From Hamadaea sp013361475 (GTDB lineage Bacteria; Actinomycetota; Actinomycetes; Mycobacteriales; Micromonosporaceae): a stretch of DNA of 64,000 bases. The notes beneath the pieces were generated by a model. The model worked only from the letters and a program-made list of their open reading frames with translations, was not told the origin of the DNA and made no database searches. The number at the start of each line of letters is the position of its first letter. Position 1 is the stretch's first letter. Location: positions 62,001 to 126,000 of the forward strand of contig NZ_JBFAHM010000012.1 of assembly GCF_040654195.1 (NCBI RefSeq), in the 5' to 3' direction. Below, piece by piece: positions 46,491 through 54,149 of this stretch. The position numbers and the translations under genes are program-made.

Positions 46491-48649
46491 AGCCGGGGCC
46501 GCATCGACACCGTGAGTGGCGTGTTCGCCGCGAGCGTGAGCTGCGCCGACACGTCATTGCCGTAGGTGGTGGCATCGGCGGTCTGCGCGCCGCACAGGGT
46601 GAGGCTGCCGGCGACGGGCGAGGTCACCGTGACGGTGGCGGTCGCGGCGTCGTAGACGGGGTCCACGCCGGCGGCGAGCTGGGCGAAGTGGGCCGTGCGA
46701 GCCTGCGAATACGCGGCCAGGGCGGGCCAGCCGGGACTGAGCACCGGGACCGAGTAGTAGGAGCTGTACTTGGCCAGCAGCTGGTCGGCCCAGTCGGTGA
46801 GCAGCGTGCGTCCGCTGCCGTAGTCGCGCAGGTTGCCGATGTGGAACGTGGTCGTGTAGGACGTTCCGGAGGCCAGCCGCAGGAGTGCCTGGTCGGTCTC
46901 GTAGCCGATGATCTGGTTGTAGGTCAGGTTCGTCGACCAGTACGGGAACTTGCCGTTCGGCCCGTAGAACGAGTTGTAGAAGTACGTCTCCTCGGCCGGC
47001 GTGGTGGAGAAGTAGGCGATGTTCGTCGGCCAGTCCGGCACGATGCTCAGGTTCGGGGCCATCGGATGCGCCGTCACGCAGTTGAAGCAGGGCGGCTGGT
47101 GGCTCGGGAACGACATGTTGCCGTGCAGGTACTTCACGCCGAGATCGGTGGCGGCGCTCAGCAGGTCGGGGTTGGAGGCGTTCAGGCCGAAGTCGGTCGG
47201 CGGGTCGATGTCGTTGGTCGCGTCGGGGTTGTAGACGCCCAGACCCGAGTACTCCGGCGTCTTCAGCACGGTGCGGTCGACCGGAAGCCCCAGGCGCTGC
47301 GCGACGGTGAGGTTCTGGCTGATCTCGGTCACGTTGGTCGCGTAGTCGGTGAAGTTCATCTTCGGATGCGTCAGCGAGTGGTTGATCCACCGGAAGTCGT
47401 CGCGCAGGCAACGGGTGGTGGCGGTCAGCCGGGCGACGCCCCCGCTCGGGTAGCACCGGGAAGCGGCCGACAGGTCGGCGTCGCCGCCGTTGATCGCCAT
47501 GCCGAAGGTGAGCTGTGAGGCCAGCGGGTACGAGCTGCGGAGCCCGGTCTGCCGGACATACGCGTTGTACGCGTCGTGCCCGGACATCTGGTATCCCGGG
47601 TCGCTGTTGAGCTGGCCGGTCGGCAACATCTCGTCGGAGGTGTTGAACCAGTCGTCCACGTCGATGTTGAGGTAGTGGCGCTGGTCGCCGAGGAACAGAT
47701 CCTTGCTGGCCCACCGGAACAGGCCGTAGGTCAGCAGGCGGGCCTGCAACAGGTACTGGTTCGAGGTGAAGGTGAGCGTCACGCGTTCACGCCCGTCGGT
47801 GGAGGTGCTGCGTACGCCGACGATGTCCGATCCGATCTGCAGCAGCGGCTGGGCGGCGCAGCCGGCGGCCAGCTGGGTGCGGTACACGTACGACTGCAGG
47901 ATCGGGATGCGTGCCGCCGGGTTGAGATAGTCCAGCGCGGCCGCGCCGTCGGCCGTCAGGGTCGCCGTCAGGGCGGTGTCCCCGACGCTGCCCTCGGTAC
48001 GCGAACGCAGGCAGTAGTCCTCGGGCCAGCTGCCGTAGCTGCCGTAGAGCGCGGCCTGGCGTACGCCGTAGTCCCGCTCGTACGCCCACAGCAGGTTCCA
48101 CTCGTCGGGGGACAGCCCGGCGGTGTATCCGGCGCCGTCGGCGTACAGCAGCATCGTGCTGGTGAGCAGGATGGCGTTGTACTTGCCGACGCCGTCCGGG
48201 CGTACCAGCGTCGTGCCGGCCAGCGGCGTGGTCGCCGTGTAGAGCACGTCGTAGGCCGCGCCGATCTGATCCAGCGTCGAGGTCCACGTCGGCACGCCGA
48301 AGTCGTCGGCGGAGGTGGCGACCACCAGCGCTCGCAACGCGACCTTCGCGGTGGCCGGCGTCGCCAGCAGCGAGGCGCCACCCTTCGGGTTGGCGTGGGT
48401 GGTCTTGTCGAGCTTCACGGAGCCGCCCTTCTTCGGCAGCGGATCCGGAGCGGGTTCCTGGGGCGCGGCGACCGGCGGGTAGCCGACGATCGAGGGGGCG
48501 ACGGCGGTCGTTCCGGTGGGGGCGTTCGGACGAGCGGAGCCCGGGCTGGCCAGGGTCGACACGATCGCCAGCGTCGTCGCGGTGACGACGGTGAGCCATC
48601 TCGTGGTGAGCTGGCGAGGATGGGACGTCACTGCACGGCTGAATCGCAC
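46487..48649 (-). CDS. Secreted polysaccharide deacetylase-like protein (PelA/Agd3-type)
   Basis: A 720-residue exported protein from GTG 48649 with AAGGAG seven bases upstream. Sec signal: basic start, then LTVVTATTLAIVSTLASPGSA. Residues ~100-300 are a flavodoxin/GATase-like region (VKVALR omitted; ALRALVVATSADDFG). The deacetylase core carries YLNIDVDDWFN with the Asp pair at about 332-333 and HSLTHP with metal-ligand His424 and His428. These are the D and H-(S/T)-x-x-H motifs of NodB-like/CE18 enzymes such as the PelA deacetylase and fungal Agd3. A C-terminal beta domain follows. First gene of the operon; inferred to remove acetyl groups from the secreted amino-sugar polymer. Confidence 0.8.
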   Translation of the reverse strand: MRFSRAVTSHPRQLTTRWLTVVTATTLAIVSTLASPGSARPNAPTGTTAVAPSIVGYPPVAAPQEPAPDPLPKKGGSVKLDKTTHANPKGGASLLATPATAKVALRALVVATSADDFGVPTWTSTLDQIGAAYDVLYTATTPLAGTTLVRPDGVGKYNAILLTSTMLLYADGAGYTAGLSPDEWNLLWAYERDYGVRQAALYGSYGSWPEDYCLRSRTEGSVGDTALTATLTADGAAALDYLNPAARIPILQSYVYRTQLAAGCAAQPLLQIGSDIVGVRSTSTDGRERVTLTFTSNQYLLQARLLTYGLFRWASKDLFLGDQRHYLNIDVDDWFNTSDEMLPTGQLNSDPGYQMSGHDAYNAYVRQTGLRSSYPLASQLTFGMAINGGDADLSAASRCYPSGGVARLTATTRCLRDDFRWINHSLTHPKMNFTDYATNVTEISQNLTVAQRLGLPVDRTVLKTPEYSGLGVYNPDATNDIDPPTDFGLNASNPDLLSAATDLGVKYLHGNMSFPSHQPPCFNCVTAHPMAPNLSIVPDWPTNIAYFSTTPAEETYFYNSFYGPNGKFPYWSTNLTYNQIIGYETDQALLRLASGTSYTTTFHIGNLRDYGSGRTLLTDWADQLLAKYSSYYSVPVLSPGWPALAAYSQARTAHFAQLAAGVDPVYDAATATVTVTSPVAGSLTLCGAQTADATTYGNDVSAQLTLAANTPLTVSMRPRL

Positions 48650-48945
48650 CGTGGGGCTCCTTCACACGTGGATTCGGACGTCCATCGGGCAGCCGCCATC
48701 GCGACCACGCGGATGGGCCAGCGACAAAAGTCCCGAGACGCACAAATAGGCAAAGTTGGTCGGAAAATGATGCTGACAGACAGTCACCGCTCAGTAGCTC
48801 AGAATTTCCGGAGCGCTACCTATTCGTACGAACTTCGCGTCCTGCCCGACCCCTTGTGGCCCCTTGGCACGTTTGCGCTGCTCTTGGCCTGTCACGTCCG
48901 CGACACGAAGCGGTCATGCCGCGTCACTGCACCAGTGGATCGCTG
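48650..48945. promoter_or_regulatory. Promoter region of the exopolysaccharide operon
   Basis: A 296-base region with locally raised AT content (48720-48840) lies between the eccE stop and the deacetylase start. It must hold the operon promoter, but I could not single out reliable -35/-10 boxes and saw no recognisable riboswitch. Confidence 0.4.
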
Positions 48946-50196
48946 TCAGCGATCGGGCCCGCCGATCGGCAAGGTCGCGGCCACACCACGGCCGTGCCGG
49001 CCGTCGAGGCGTTCCACGTCGACCCCGTTCTCCTGCGCGATCCGTTCGACGTCGGCCGCCGCGCTTTCCAGTGCGGCCGGATCGACCGCCGCCAGGCGTA
49101 CCACTGCCTCGGTCATCGCCGCGGCCTGGCCGGGCCGGCGATGCGCGCTCACCGCGAGCGTGATCGCCACTCCCGGCGCCAGCGCGAGCAACTGATCCGG
49201 CAGGCCGCGGCGCTCGCCGATCCGGAACGTGACCTGAGCGACCGGGCCGCTGCGCCAGTACCGCCACGTCTCGCGGACCTGGCCCCGGCCGGCGTTGACA
49301 TGCGCCAGCGCGGCCAGAGTGCCGAGCACCTCCTGCTCCGCGAGCGGCCGTGCGATCAGTCCTTCCTGCCGGAGCCGGCGCACGACCCGCCGCACCGCGT
49401 TGCTGAGCACGCGACCGACGTCGTCGTCCCGATGGACGTCCACTGTGCGTCGTGCTTGCAGCGCGATCCAGGTCCGGGGCGGCCGGGTGCGATCCGTCCC
49501 GGCGTGCCAGACGACCTGCACGACGAACGCGAGGGCCTCGTCGGCGCCCGGCAGCAGGTCGGCCGCCGACGGCAGAGCGCCGAGTTCCCCGGAGGGCTGG
49601 AGTACCGCGGTGGCACCGGCCGCGCGGCTCATCATGAACAGCTCGCCCGGCACGGTCACCGCCTGGGGCGAGAGGAACCGCAGCAGCGCCGCCCCGGCCT
49701 GATCGGGCAGGTCACGGTCGCGTTCGCGCCGCCAGAAGCCACACCGGAGAAACAGCCACTGGTACGCACGACGCCCGCGCACCGGCACCGCGGTCACCAG
49801 GAGGAAGGCGACCGTCGTGACGATCGACACCGTGGCCACGGGCCACGGCTGCCGGACGGCGATCATCGCCGCGACCAGGCCGAGTTGCCAGCACACGAGC
49901 TGGGTCAGCACGACCCGCCGCGAACGGATGGTCGCCCGCGTCGTGGTCGCCGGTGGTGGGCCTGGCTGCGCGACGGTGGACGGCTGCTGGACGGACGTGA
50001 CCGGGGGAGCGGCGGCCGCCTGTGCGGCGGCAAGAGCGGCGTACGCAGCCTTGCGTGCATCGGCCCGTGGCCCGGTCAACGCCGCCGCGCTGTCATCGGC
50101 GTCGGCCGCCGGACGCACCTGGTGGACCGGTTGCGACCGTCCGGTCGCGACGTCCTCCGCGGCCTGAGCCCACCCGGCGCCTGTCACGGACCACAC
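48946..50196 (-). CDS. eccE: Type VII secretion protein EccE
   Basis: A 416-residue ESX-type membrane component. A proline/alanine-rich N-terminal segment of about 85 residues is followed by two adjacent helices (LTQLVCWQLGLVAAMIAV; WPVATVSIVTTVAFLLVTAVPV) and a cytosolic C-terminal domain containing AYQWLFLRCGFWRRERD and WIALQARRTVDVHRDDDVGRVLSN, the EccE pattern. EccE sits at the periphery of the ESX inner-membrane complex. GTG 50196 is the assumed start. Divergent from the FN3 protein gene; unusually separated from eccB/eccD by 7 kb. Confidence 0.85.
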   Translation of the reverse strand: MWSVTGAGWAQAAEDVATGRSQPVHQVRPAADADDSAAALTGPRADARKAAYAALAAAQAAAAPPVTSVQQPSTVAQPGPPPATTTRATIRSRRVVLTQLVCWQLGLVAAMIAVRQPWPVATVSIVTTVAFLLVTAVPVRGRRAYQWLFLRCGFWRRERDRDLPDQAGAALLRFLSPQAVTVPGELFMMSRAAGATAVLQPSGELGALPSAADLLPGADEALAFVVQVVWHAGTDRTRPPRTWIALQARRTVDVHRDDDVGRVLSNAVRRVVRRLRQEGLIARPLAEQEVLGTLAALAHVNAGRGQVRETWRYWRSGPVAQVTFRIGERRGLPDQLLALAPGVAITLAVSAHRRPGQAAAMTEAVVRLAAVDPAALESAAADVERIAQENGVDVERLDGRHGRGVAATLPIGGPDR

Positions 50197-50326
50197 TGTC
50201 CGGCCGGGCCGGGGCTCGCGGGCGCTGATGGCACGATGCTGCCATCGGCGTCCTGGCGATCATCTACTGTGGGCACACTTCGGGCTACGATCGACTCCGG
50301 CTGTGGAAGCAGAGGTGGGGGCCGCC

Positions 50327-52096
50327 ATGACCACGGATGAGACGCCGCGCCGCTGGCTGAGTGGCCGGAACCGGCCCCGGCTGGTGGTGGCGGTCCTGGT
50401 CCTCGCGTCGGCCGGGCTGATCGGGCTGGTGCTGACCGACCGGTCGCCCGCAGCCAGCAATCTTCAGTTCGCCCAGGCCGGGCACTGGGTGTACAACGAC
50501 AGCCTGGAGACGGCCTTCCACGTCGACGGCTCGACCAGCCAGGTCGACGGGCGGGTGTCGGTGCCCGGCGGCGAGGCGGGCAGCCTGGTCGCCCAGGGTG
50601 ATCAGTCGGGCTACGTCGTGGGACGGTCGCGGATCACCGAGTTCAACAAGTCGACGCTGACCGTGGAGGAGAGTCTGACGCCGCCGGCGACCGAGCGGCC
50701 GGAGGTCCTCGAGGTGGTCGGCGGGCCGTATCTGGTGTACCGCAACGCCGGTCAGGTCGTCCGGCTCGGCGATCCGATCGCGACGGTGCCGGCGGGCGGC
50801 CCGCTGTCCCAGCCCGCGGTCACCTCCCAGGGGTCGGTCTGGCTGCACCGCATCGACACCGGCTCGCTGTGCGAGCTGGCCCCCGGTGCGACCCGGATGA
50901 CCTGCGCGGCGCAACTGGTCCAGGGGCACAGCGGCTCGGTGACCATTGTGGACGACCAGCCGGTGCTCGTCGACACGACCGCCGACACCCTGCAGACCTT
51001 CAGCAAGGAAGGCTTCGGCAAGGCCGTACCGATCGGTGTCGACCTGCCGTCGACGGCGCAGGTGGCCGGCGGGGTCGCCGCCGGTCGGCTCGCGATCGTC
51101 GACCCCGAGCGCACCAAGCTGCATCTGATCGACACCGCCGGGCTGCAGAACCGGCCCGTCGCCAAACCGGTCGCCGTCGACCTGCCCGAGGGCGGCCGGT
51201 TCGCCGGTCCCGTCGCGACCCCACAGGTCATCGCGCTTCTCGATCAGGTCAACAACGAACTGCTCACGTATGACAGCTCGGGCACGGTACGCAGCCGCGT
51301 GCCCCTGGTGGACGCCGCGACGTCGCAGCCGGTCCGCGGGGAGGACAACCGGATCTACGTCGACGGCACCGACGGCTCGCACGTGCTCGTGGTCAACGGA
51401 GAGACCGGGGTCGTGACCAAGGTCGCCGTCGGCGGAGCGTCGCCCTGGCCGCATCCGACGTCGACCTCGCCGACCGAGCAGACGCCCACCACCGGGACCT
51501 CCACGACCGCTGGCCCGCCGAGCCGGGGCTCCCTGCCGGGCGCGCCCCGCAACGTGACCGCCACGGCGGGCGACGGTTCCGCGACCGTCCGATGGTCGCC
51601 GGCCGCCTCGACCGGCTCGCCGGTGACGGCGTACCGGGTGTCCTGGCCCGGCGGTTCGACCAAGGTCGGCGGCTCGGCCACCAGTGTCAAGGTGACCGGC
51701 CTCGCCAACGGGACGACACACGTCATCACCGTGGCGGCGGAGAACGAGGCGGGCCGTGGCCCCGGCGCCGGGACCCGGGTCGCGATGCCCTCGCCGGCCG
51801 CCGGAGCGCCGGCGATCACGGTGCAGGTGCCCAACGTGTGGTTCGGGACGCGCCCGATCACGGTGACCTGGGCCCGTCCGAACCTGCACGGGGCGACCCT
51901 CGTGTACTACGTTGTGAAGGTGCCGGACCAGGCCGACCAGACGGTGACGAGCGAGAAGGCCGCCTACGCCAACGTTTTCAACACCACGGCGGCTGTGACC
52001 GTCACCGTGTACGCGGTGACCCGGTTCGGATCCGGGCCGCAGATCAAAGGCCGGACCGGCAGTGCGCTGATCCCCGCCGTCGTGCCGATGCCATGA
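50327..52096 (+). CDS. Membrane-anchored FN3 protein of the type VII secretion locus
   Basis: A 589-residue protein from ATG 50327 (GAGG upstream). One N-terminal helix (LVVAVLVLASAGLIGLVL) anchors it, with the bulk outside the cell. Residues ~45-380 are beta-rich with repeated strand patterns (VDDQPVLVDTTADTLQTF; NELLTYDSSGTVRSRVPLV), suggesting a beta-propeller. After a Thr/Ser/Pro linker come two fibronectin type III domains (PGAPRNVTATAGDGSATVRW; AITVQVPNVWFG). The stop overlaps the MoxR gene start (ATGA). Likely an extracellular scaffold or substrate-binding partner of the secretion system. Confidence 0.85.
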   Translation: MTTDETPRRWLSGRNRPRLVVAVLVLASAGLIGLVLTDRSPAASNLQFAQAGHWVYNDSLETAFHVDGSTSQVDGRVSVPGGEAGSLVAQGDQSGYVVGRSRITEFNKSTLTVEESLTPPATERPEVLEVVGGPYLVYRNAGQVVRLGDPIATVPAGGPLSQPAVTSQGSVWLHRIDTGSLCELAPGATRMTCAAQLVQGHSGSVTIVDDQPVLVDTTADTLQTFSKEGFGKAVPIGVDLPSTAQVAGGVAAGRLAIVDPERTKLHLIDTAGLQNRPVAKPVAVDLPEGGRFAGPVATPQVIALLDQVNNELLTYDSSGTVRSRVPLVDAATSQPVRGEDNRIYVDGTDGSHVLVVNGETGVVTKVAVGGASPWPHPTSTSPTEQTPTTGTSTTAGPPSRGSLPGAPRNVTATAGDGSATVRWSPAASTGSPVTAYRVSWPGGSTKVGGSATSVKVTGLANGTTHVITVAAENEAGRGPGAGTRVAMPSPAAGAPAITVQVPNVWFGTRPITVTWARPNLHGATLVYYVVKVPDQADQTVTSEKAAYANVFNTTAAVTVTVYAVTRFGSGPQIKGRTGSALIPAVVPMP

Positions 52097-53046
52097 CGAC
52101 GACCCCGGGTGACGCGTACCGCCTGATCGCCGACAACGTGCAGCAGGTGCTGCACGGCAAGGCGGACGCGGTTCGGCTTGCCGTCACGACGCTGTTCGCC
52201 GAGGGCCACCTGCTGATCGAGGATGTGCCGGGCGTCGGCAAGACCACGCTCGCCCGGTGCCTGGCCGCCAGCGTCGGCGGGGCGTGGAACCGTATTCAGT
52301 TCACCCCCGACCTGCTGCCCAGCGACATCACCGGCGTGATGGTCTACCACCAGAGCTCCGAGCGCTTCCAGTTCCACCCCGGCGGGATCTTCGCCAACGT
52401 GGTGCTGGCGGACGAGATCAACCGCGGTACGCCGAAGACCCAGGCCGCCCTGCTGGAGGTGATGGCGGAGCACCGGGTGACGGTCGACTCGGTCGGCCAC
52501 GACGTGCCCCGGCCCTTCATGGTCGTGGCGACCCAGAACCCGATCGAGATGGAGGGCACCTATCGGTTGCCCGAGGCGCAACTCGACCGGTTCCTGATGC
52601 GACTGTCCATCGGCTATCCCGATCACGACGCCGAGACGCGGGCGGTCCTCGGCGACCGGGCGGGCATCTCGCCCCACCAGCTCGAGCCGGTGCTCAGCGT
52701 CGACGAGCTGCAGCAGGTGATCACCACCGTACGCGCCGGTCATGTGGCCCCGGAGGTCGTGTCGTACGCCGTCCGGCTGGCCGCGGCGAGCCGGGAGCAT
52801 CCGCACGTCCGCTACGGCGCCAGCCCACGCGGAAGCATCGCCTTGATCCGGGCGGCGCAGGCGTTCGCCGCCACCCACGGGCGGGACTTCGTGACCCCGG
52901 ACGACGTGAAGGACATGGCCCGTCCTGTGCTGCACCACCGGCTGGTGCTCACCCCGGAGGCGGAGCTGCGGCAACGGCAGGCCGACGACATCGTGGCCGA
53001 GGTGCTGGCGGACACGGCGGTGCCGACGGCCCTGGCCGGGCGGTAG
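52093..53046 (+). CDS. MoxR-family AAA+ ATPase
   Basis: A 317-residue AAA+ chaperone-like ATPase. Walker A EDVPGVGKTT is at about 43-52 and Walker B NVVLADEINRGTPKTQAALLE near 100. Sensor 1 is FMVVATQNPIE, the arginine finger region YRLPEAQLDRFLM, and a lid domain follows. MoxR proteins mature or assemble protein complexes, usually with DUF58/VWA partners as here. ATG overlaps the FN3 protein stop, placing it in the same operon as a type VII secretion-linked protein. Confidence 0.93.
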   Translation: MTTTPGDAYRLIADNVQQVLHGKADAVRLAVTTLFAEGHLLIEDVPGVGKTTLARCLAASVGGAWNRIQFTPDLLPSDITGVMVYHQSSERFQFHPGGIFANVVLADEINRGTPKTQAALLEVMAEHRVTVDSVGHDVPRPFMVVATQNPIEMEGTYRLPEAQLDRFLMRLSIGYPDHDAETRAVLGDRAGISPHQLEPVLSVDELQQVITTVRAGHVAPEVVSYAVRLAAASREHPHVRYGASPRGSIALIRAAQAFAATHGRDFVTPDDVKDMARPVLHHRLVLTPEAELRQRQADDIVAEVLADTAVPTALAGR

Positions 53047-53048
53047 CC

Positions 53049-54149
53049 GTGCGGCTCACTCGCCGTGGCGTGGCTTTGCTCGCCGGTGGGTTCGGCGGCT
53101 ACCTCCTCGGCGAGTACGCCGGCTTCACCGTGGTGCGGATGATCGCCGGGGTCGCGATCGGGGCGGTGGTCGCAGCCCTGCTGATCGCCCGGTTTCGTCC
53201 GGCGGTCGAGCTCAGCCGCACCGTGGATCCCGAGCGAGTCGAGCGGGGGCGTCCCGCCCTGGCCTCGCTGGTCGTCCGCAACCCCACCCGGCGCTGGCTG
53301 GCCGGATTCGCCGTCGACGACCGGGTCGGCCCTCAGGTACGCCGCGTCGAAGTCCGGCCGCTCGCCCCGGGGGCGCGGGCGGCGTACCACTATGAGCTGC
53401 CGACCGCGGTCCGGGGGCGGCACGTCGTCGGACCGGTCACCTTCACCTGGACCGACCCATTCGGCCTGGTCTGGACCGCCCACACCACGAGCGGCGGGGC
53501 TGAACTGTGGGTCGATCCGCGTCGGCATGGAGTCCGGTCGCCGCGGGCCGGCACGCCACGGCAGCACCACGACGGGCCGGCCGCCGACCGCCCGGTACGC
53601 GGATCGGTGGACCTGCGGGCGGTCCGCGAGTACGTGATCGGCGACGAGGTGCGGCACCTGCACTGGAAGGCGAGCGCGCGGACCGGCCAGTTGATGGTCC
53701 GGGAGTACGCCGATCCGGTCGAGACCCGGTTGACGGTGCTGCTCGACACCCGGGCGGGTGCGATGAGCGCCGAGCTGTTCGAGGAGGCGGTGGAGGTCGC
53801 CGCCTCCTTGGCGTACGCGACGGTCGCCGCCGGGCAGCCGTGCCGCCTGATCACCTCGTCCGGGGTGGACTCCGCAGTGGACGGTGGACTTCATCGTGCC
53901 CGGCTGCTCCTGGATCCGTTGTGCCTGGCCGGCCAGGACGCGCCCGACGCGGCGCCCCTCGTGCCCGAACGGCTCGGCATTACGCGCCCGGCCGGTGAGC
54001 TGGTCGTGATCTCCGGCCCGGACGAGGTCGTCTGCCGCTGGCGGCCGGACCTCGTCGTGCGTCTGGGCGGGGAGCAGTCGCAGGCCGGTGTGATCGCCGC
54101 GGCCGACGCGACCGGGGCCGTGGCTCAGTGGAACGCGTGGCCCGGATGA
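53049..54149 (+). CDS. DUF58-domain protein
   Basis: A 366-residue protein from GTG 53049, two bases after the MoxR stop. Two N-terminal helices (VALLAGGFGGYLLGEYAG; MIAGVAIGAVVAALLI) anchor it. A beta-sandwich (about 50-150, WTDPFGLV) follows and then the DUF58 signature VREYVIGDEVRHLHWKASAR at about 195-215 in a VWA-like region. DUF58 proteins act with MoxR ATPases and transglutaminase-like proteins, exactly the order seen. The stop overlaps the transglutaminase-like gene (ATGA). Confidence 0.9.
   Translation: MRLTRRGVALLAGGFGGYLLGEYAGFTVVRMIAGVAIGAVVAALLIARFRPAVELSRTVDPERVERGRPALASLVVRNPTRRWLAGFAVDDRVGPQVRRVEVRPLAPGARAAYHYELPTAVRGRHVVGPVTFTWTDPFGLVWTAHTTSGGAELWVDPRRHGVRSPRAGTPRQHHDGPAADRPVRGSVDLRAVREYVIGDEVRHLHWKASARTGQLMVREYADPVETRLTVLLDTRAGAMSAELFEEAVEVAASLAYATVAAGQPCRLITSSGVDSAVDGGLHRARLLLDPLCLAGQDAPDAAPLVPERLGITRPAGELVVISGPDEVVCRWRPDLVVRLGGEQSQAGVIAAADATGAVAQWNAWPG

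Noticed and set aside
48650..48945. Possible c-di-GMP riboswitch before the exopolysaccharide operon
   Set aside because: The region is AT-richer but I could not find the conserved GEMM core or its tetraloop receptor.
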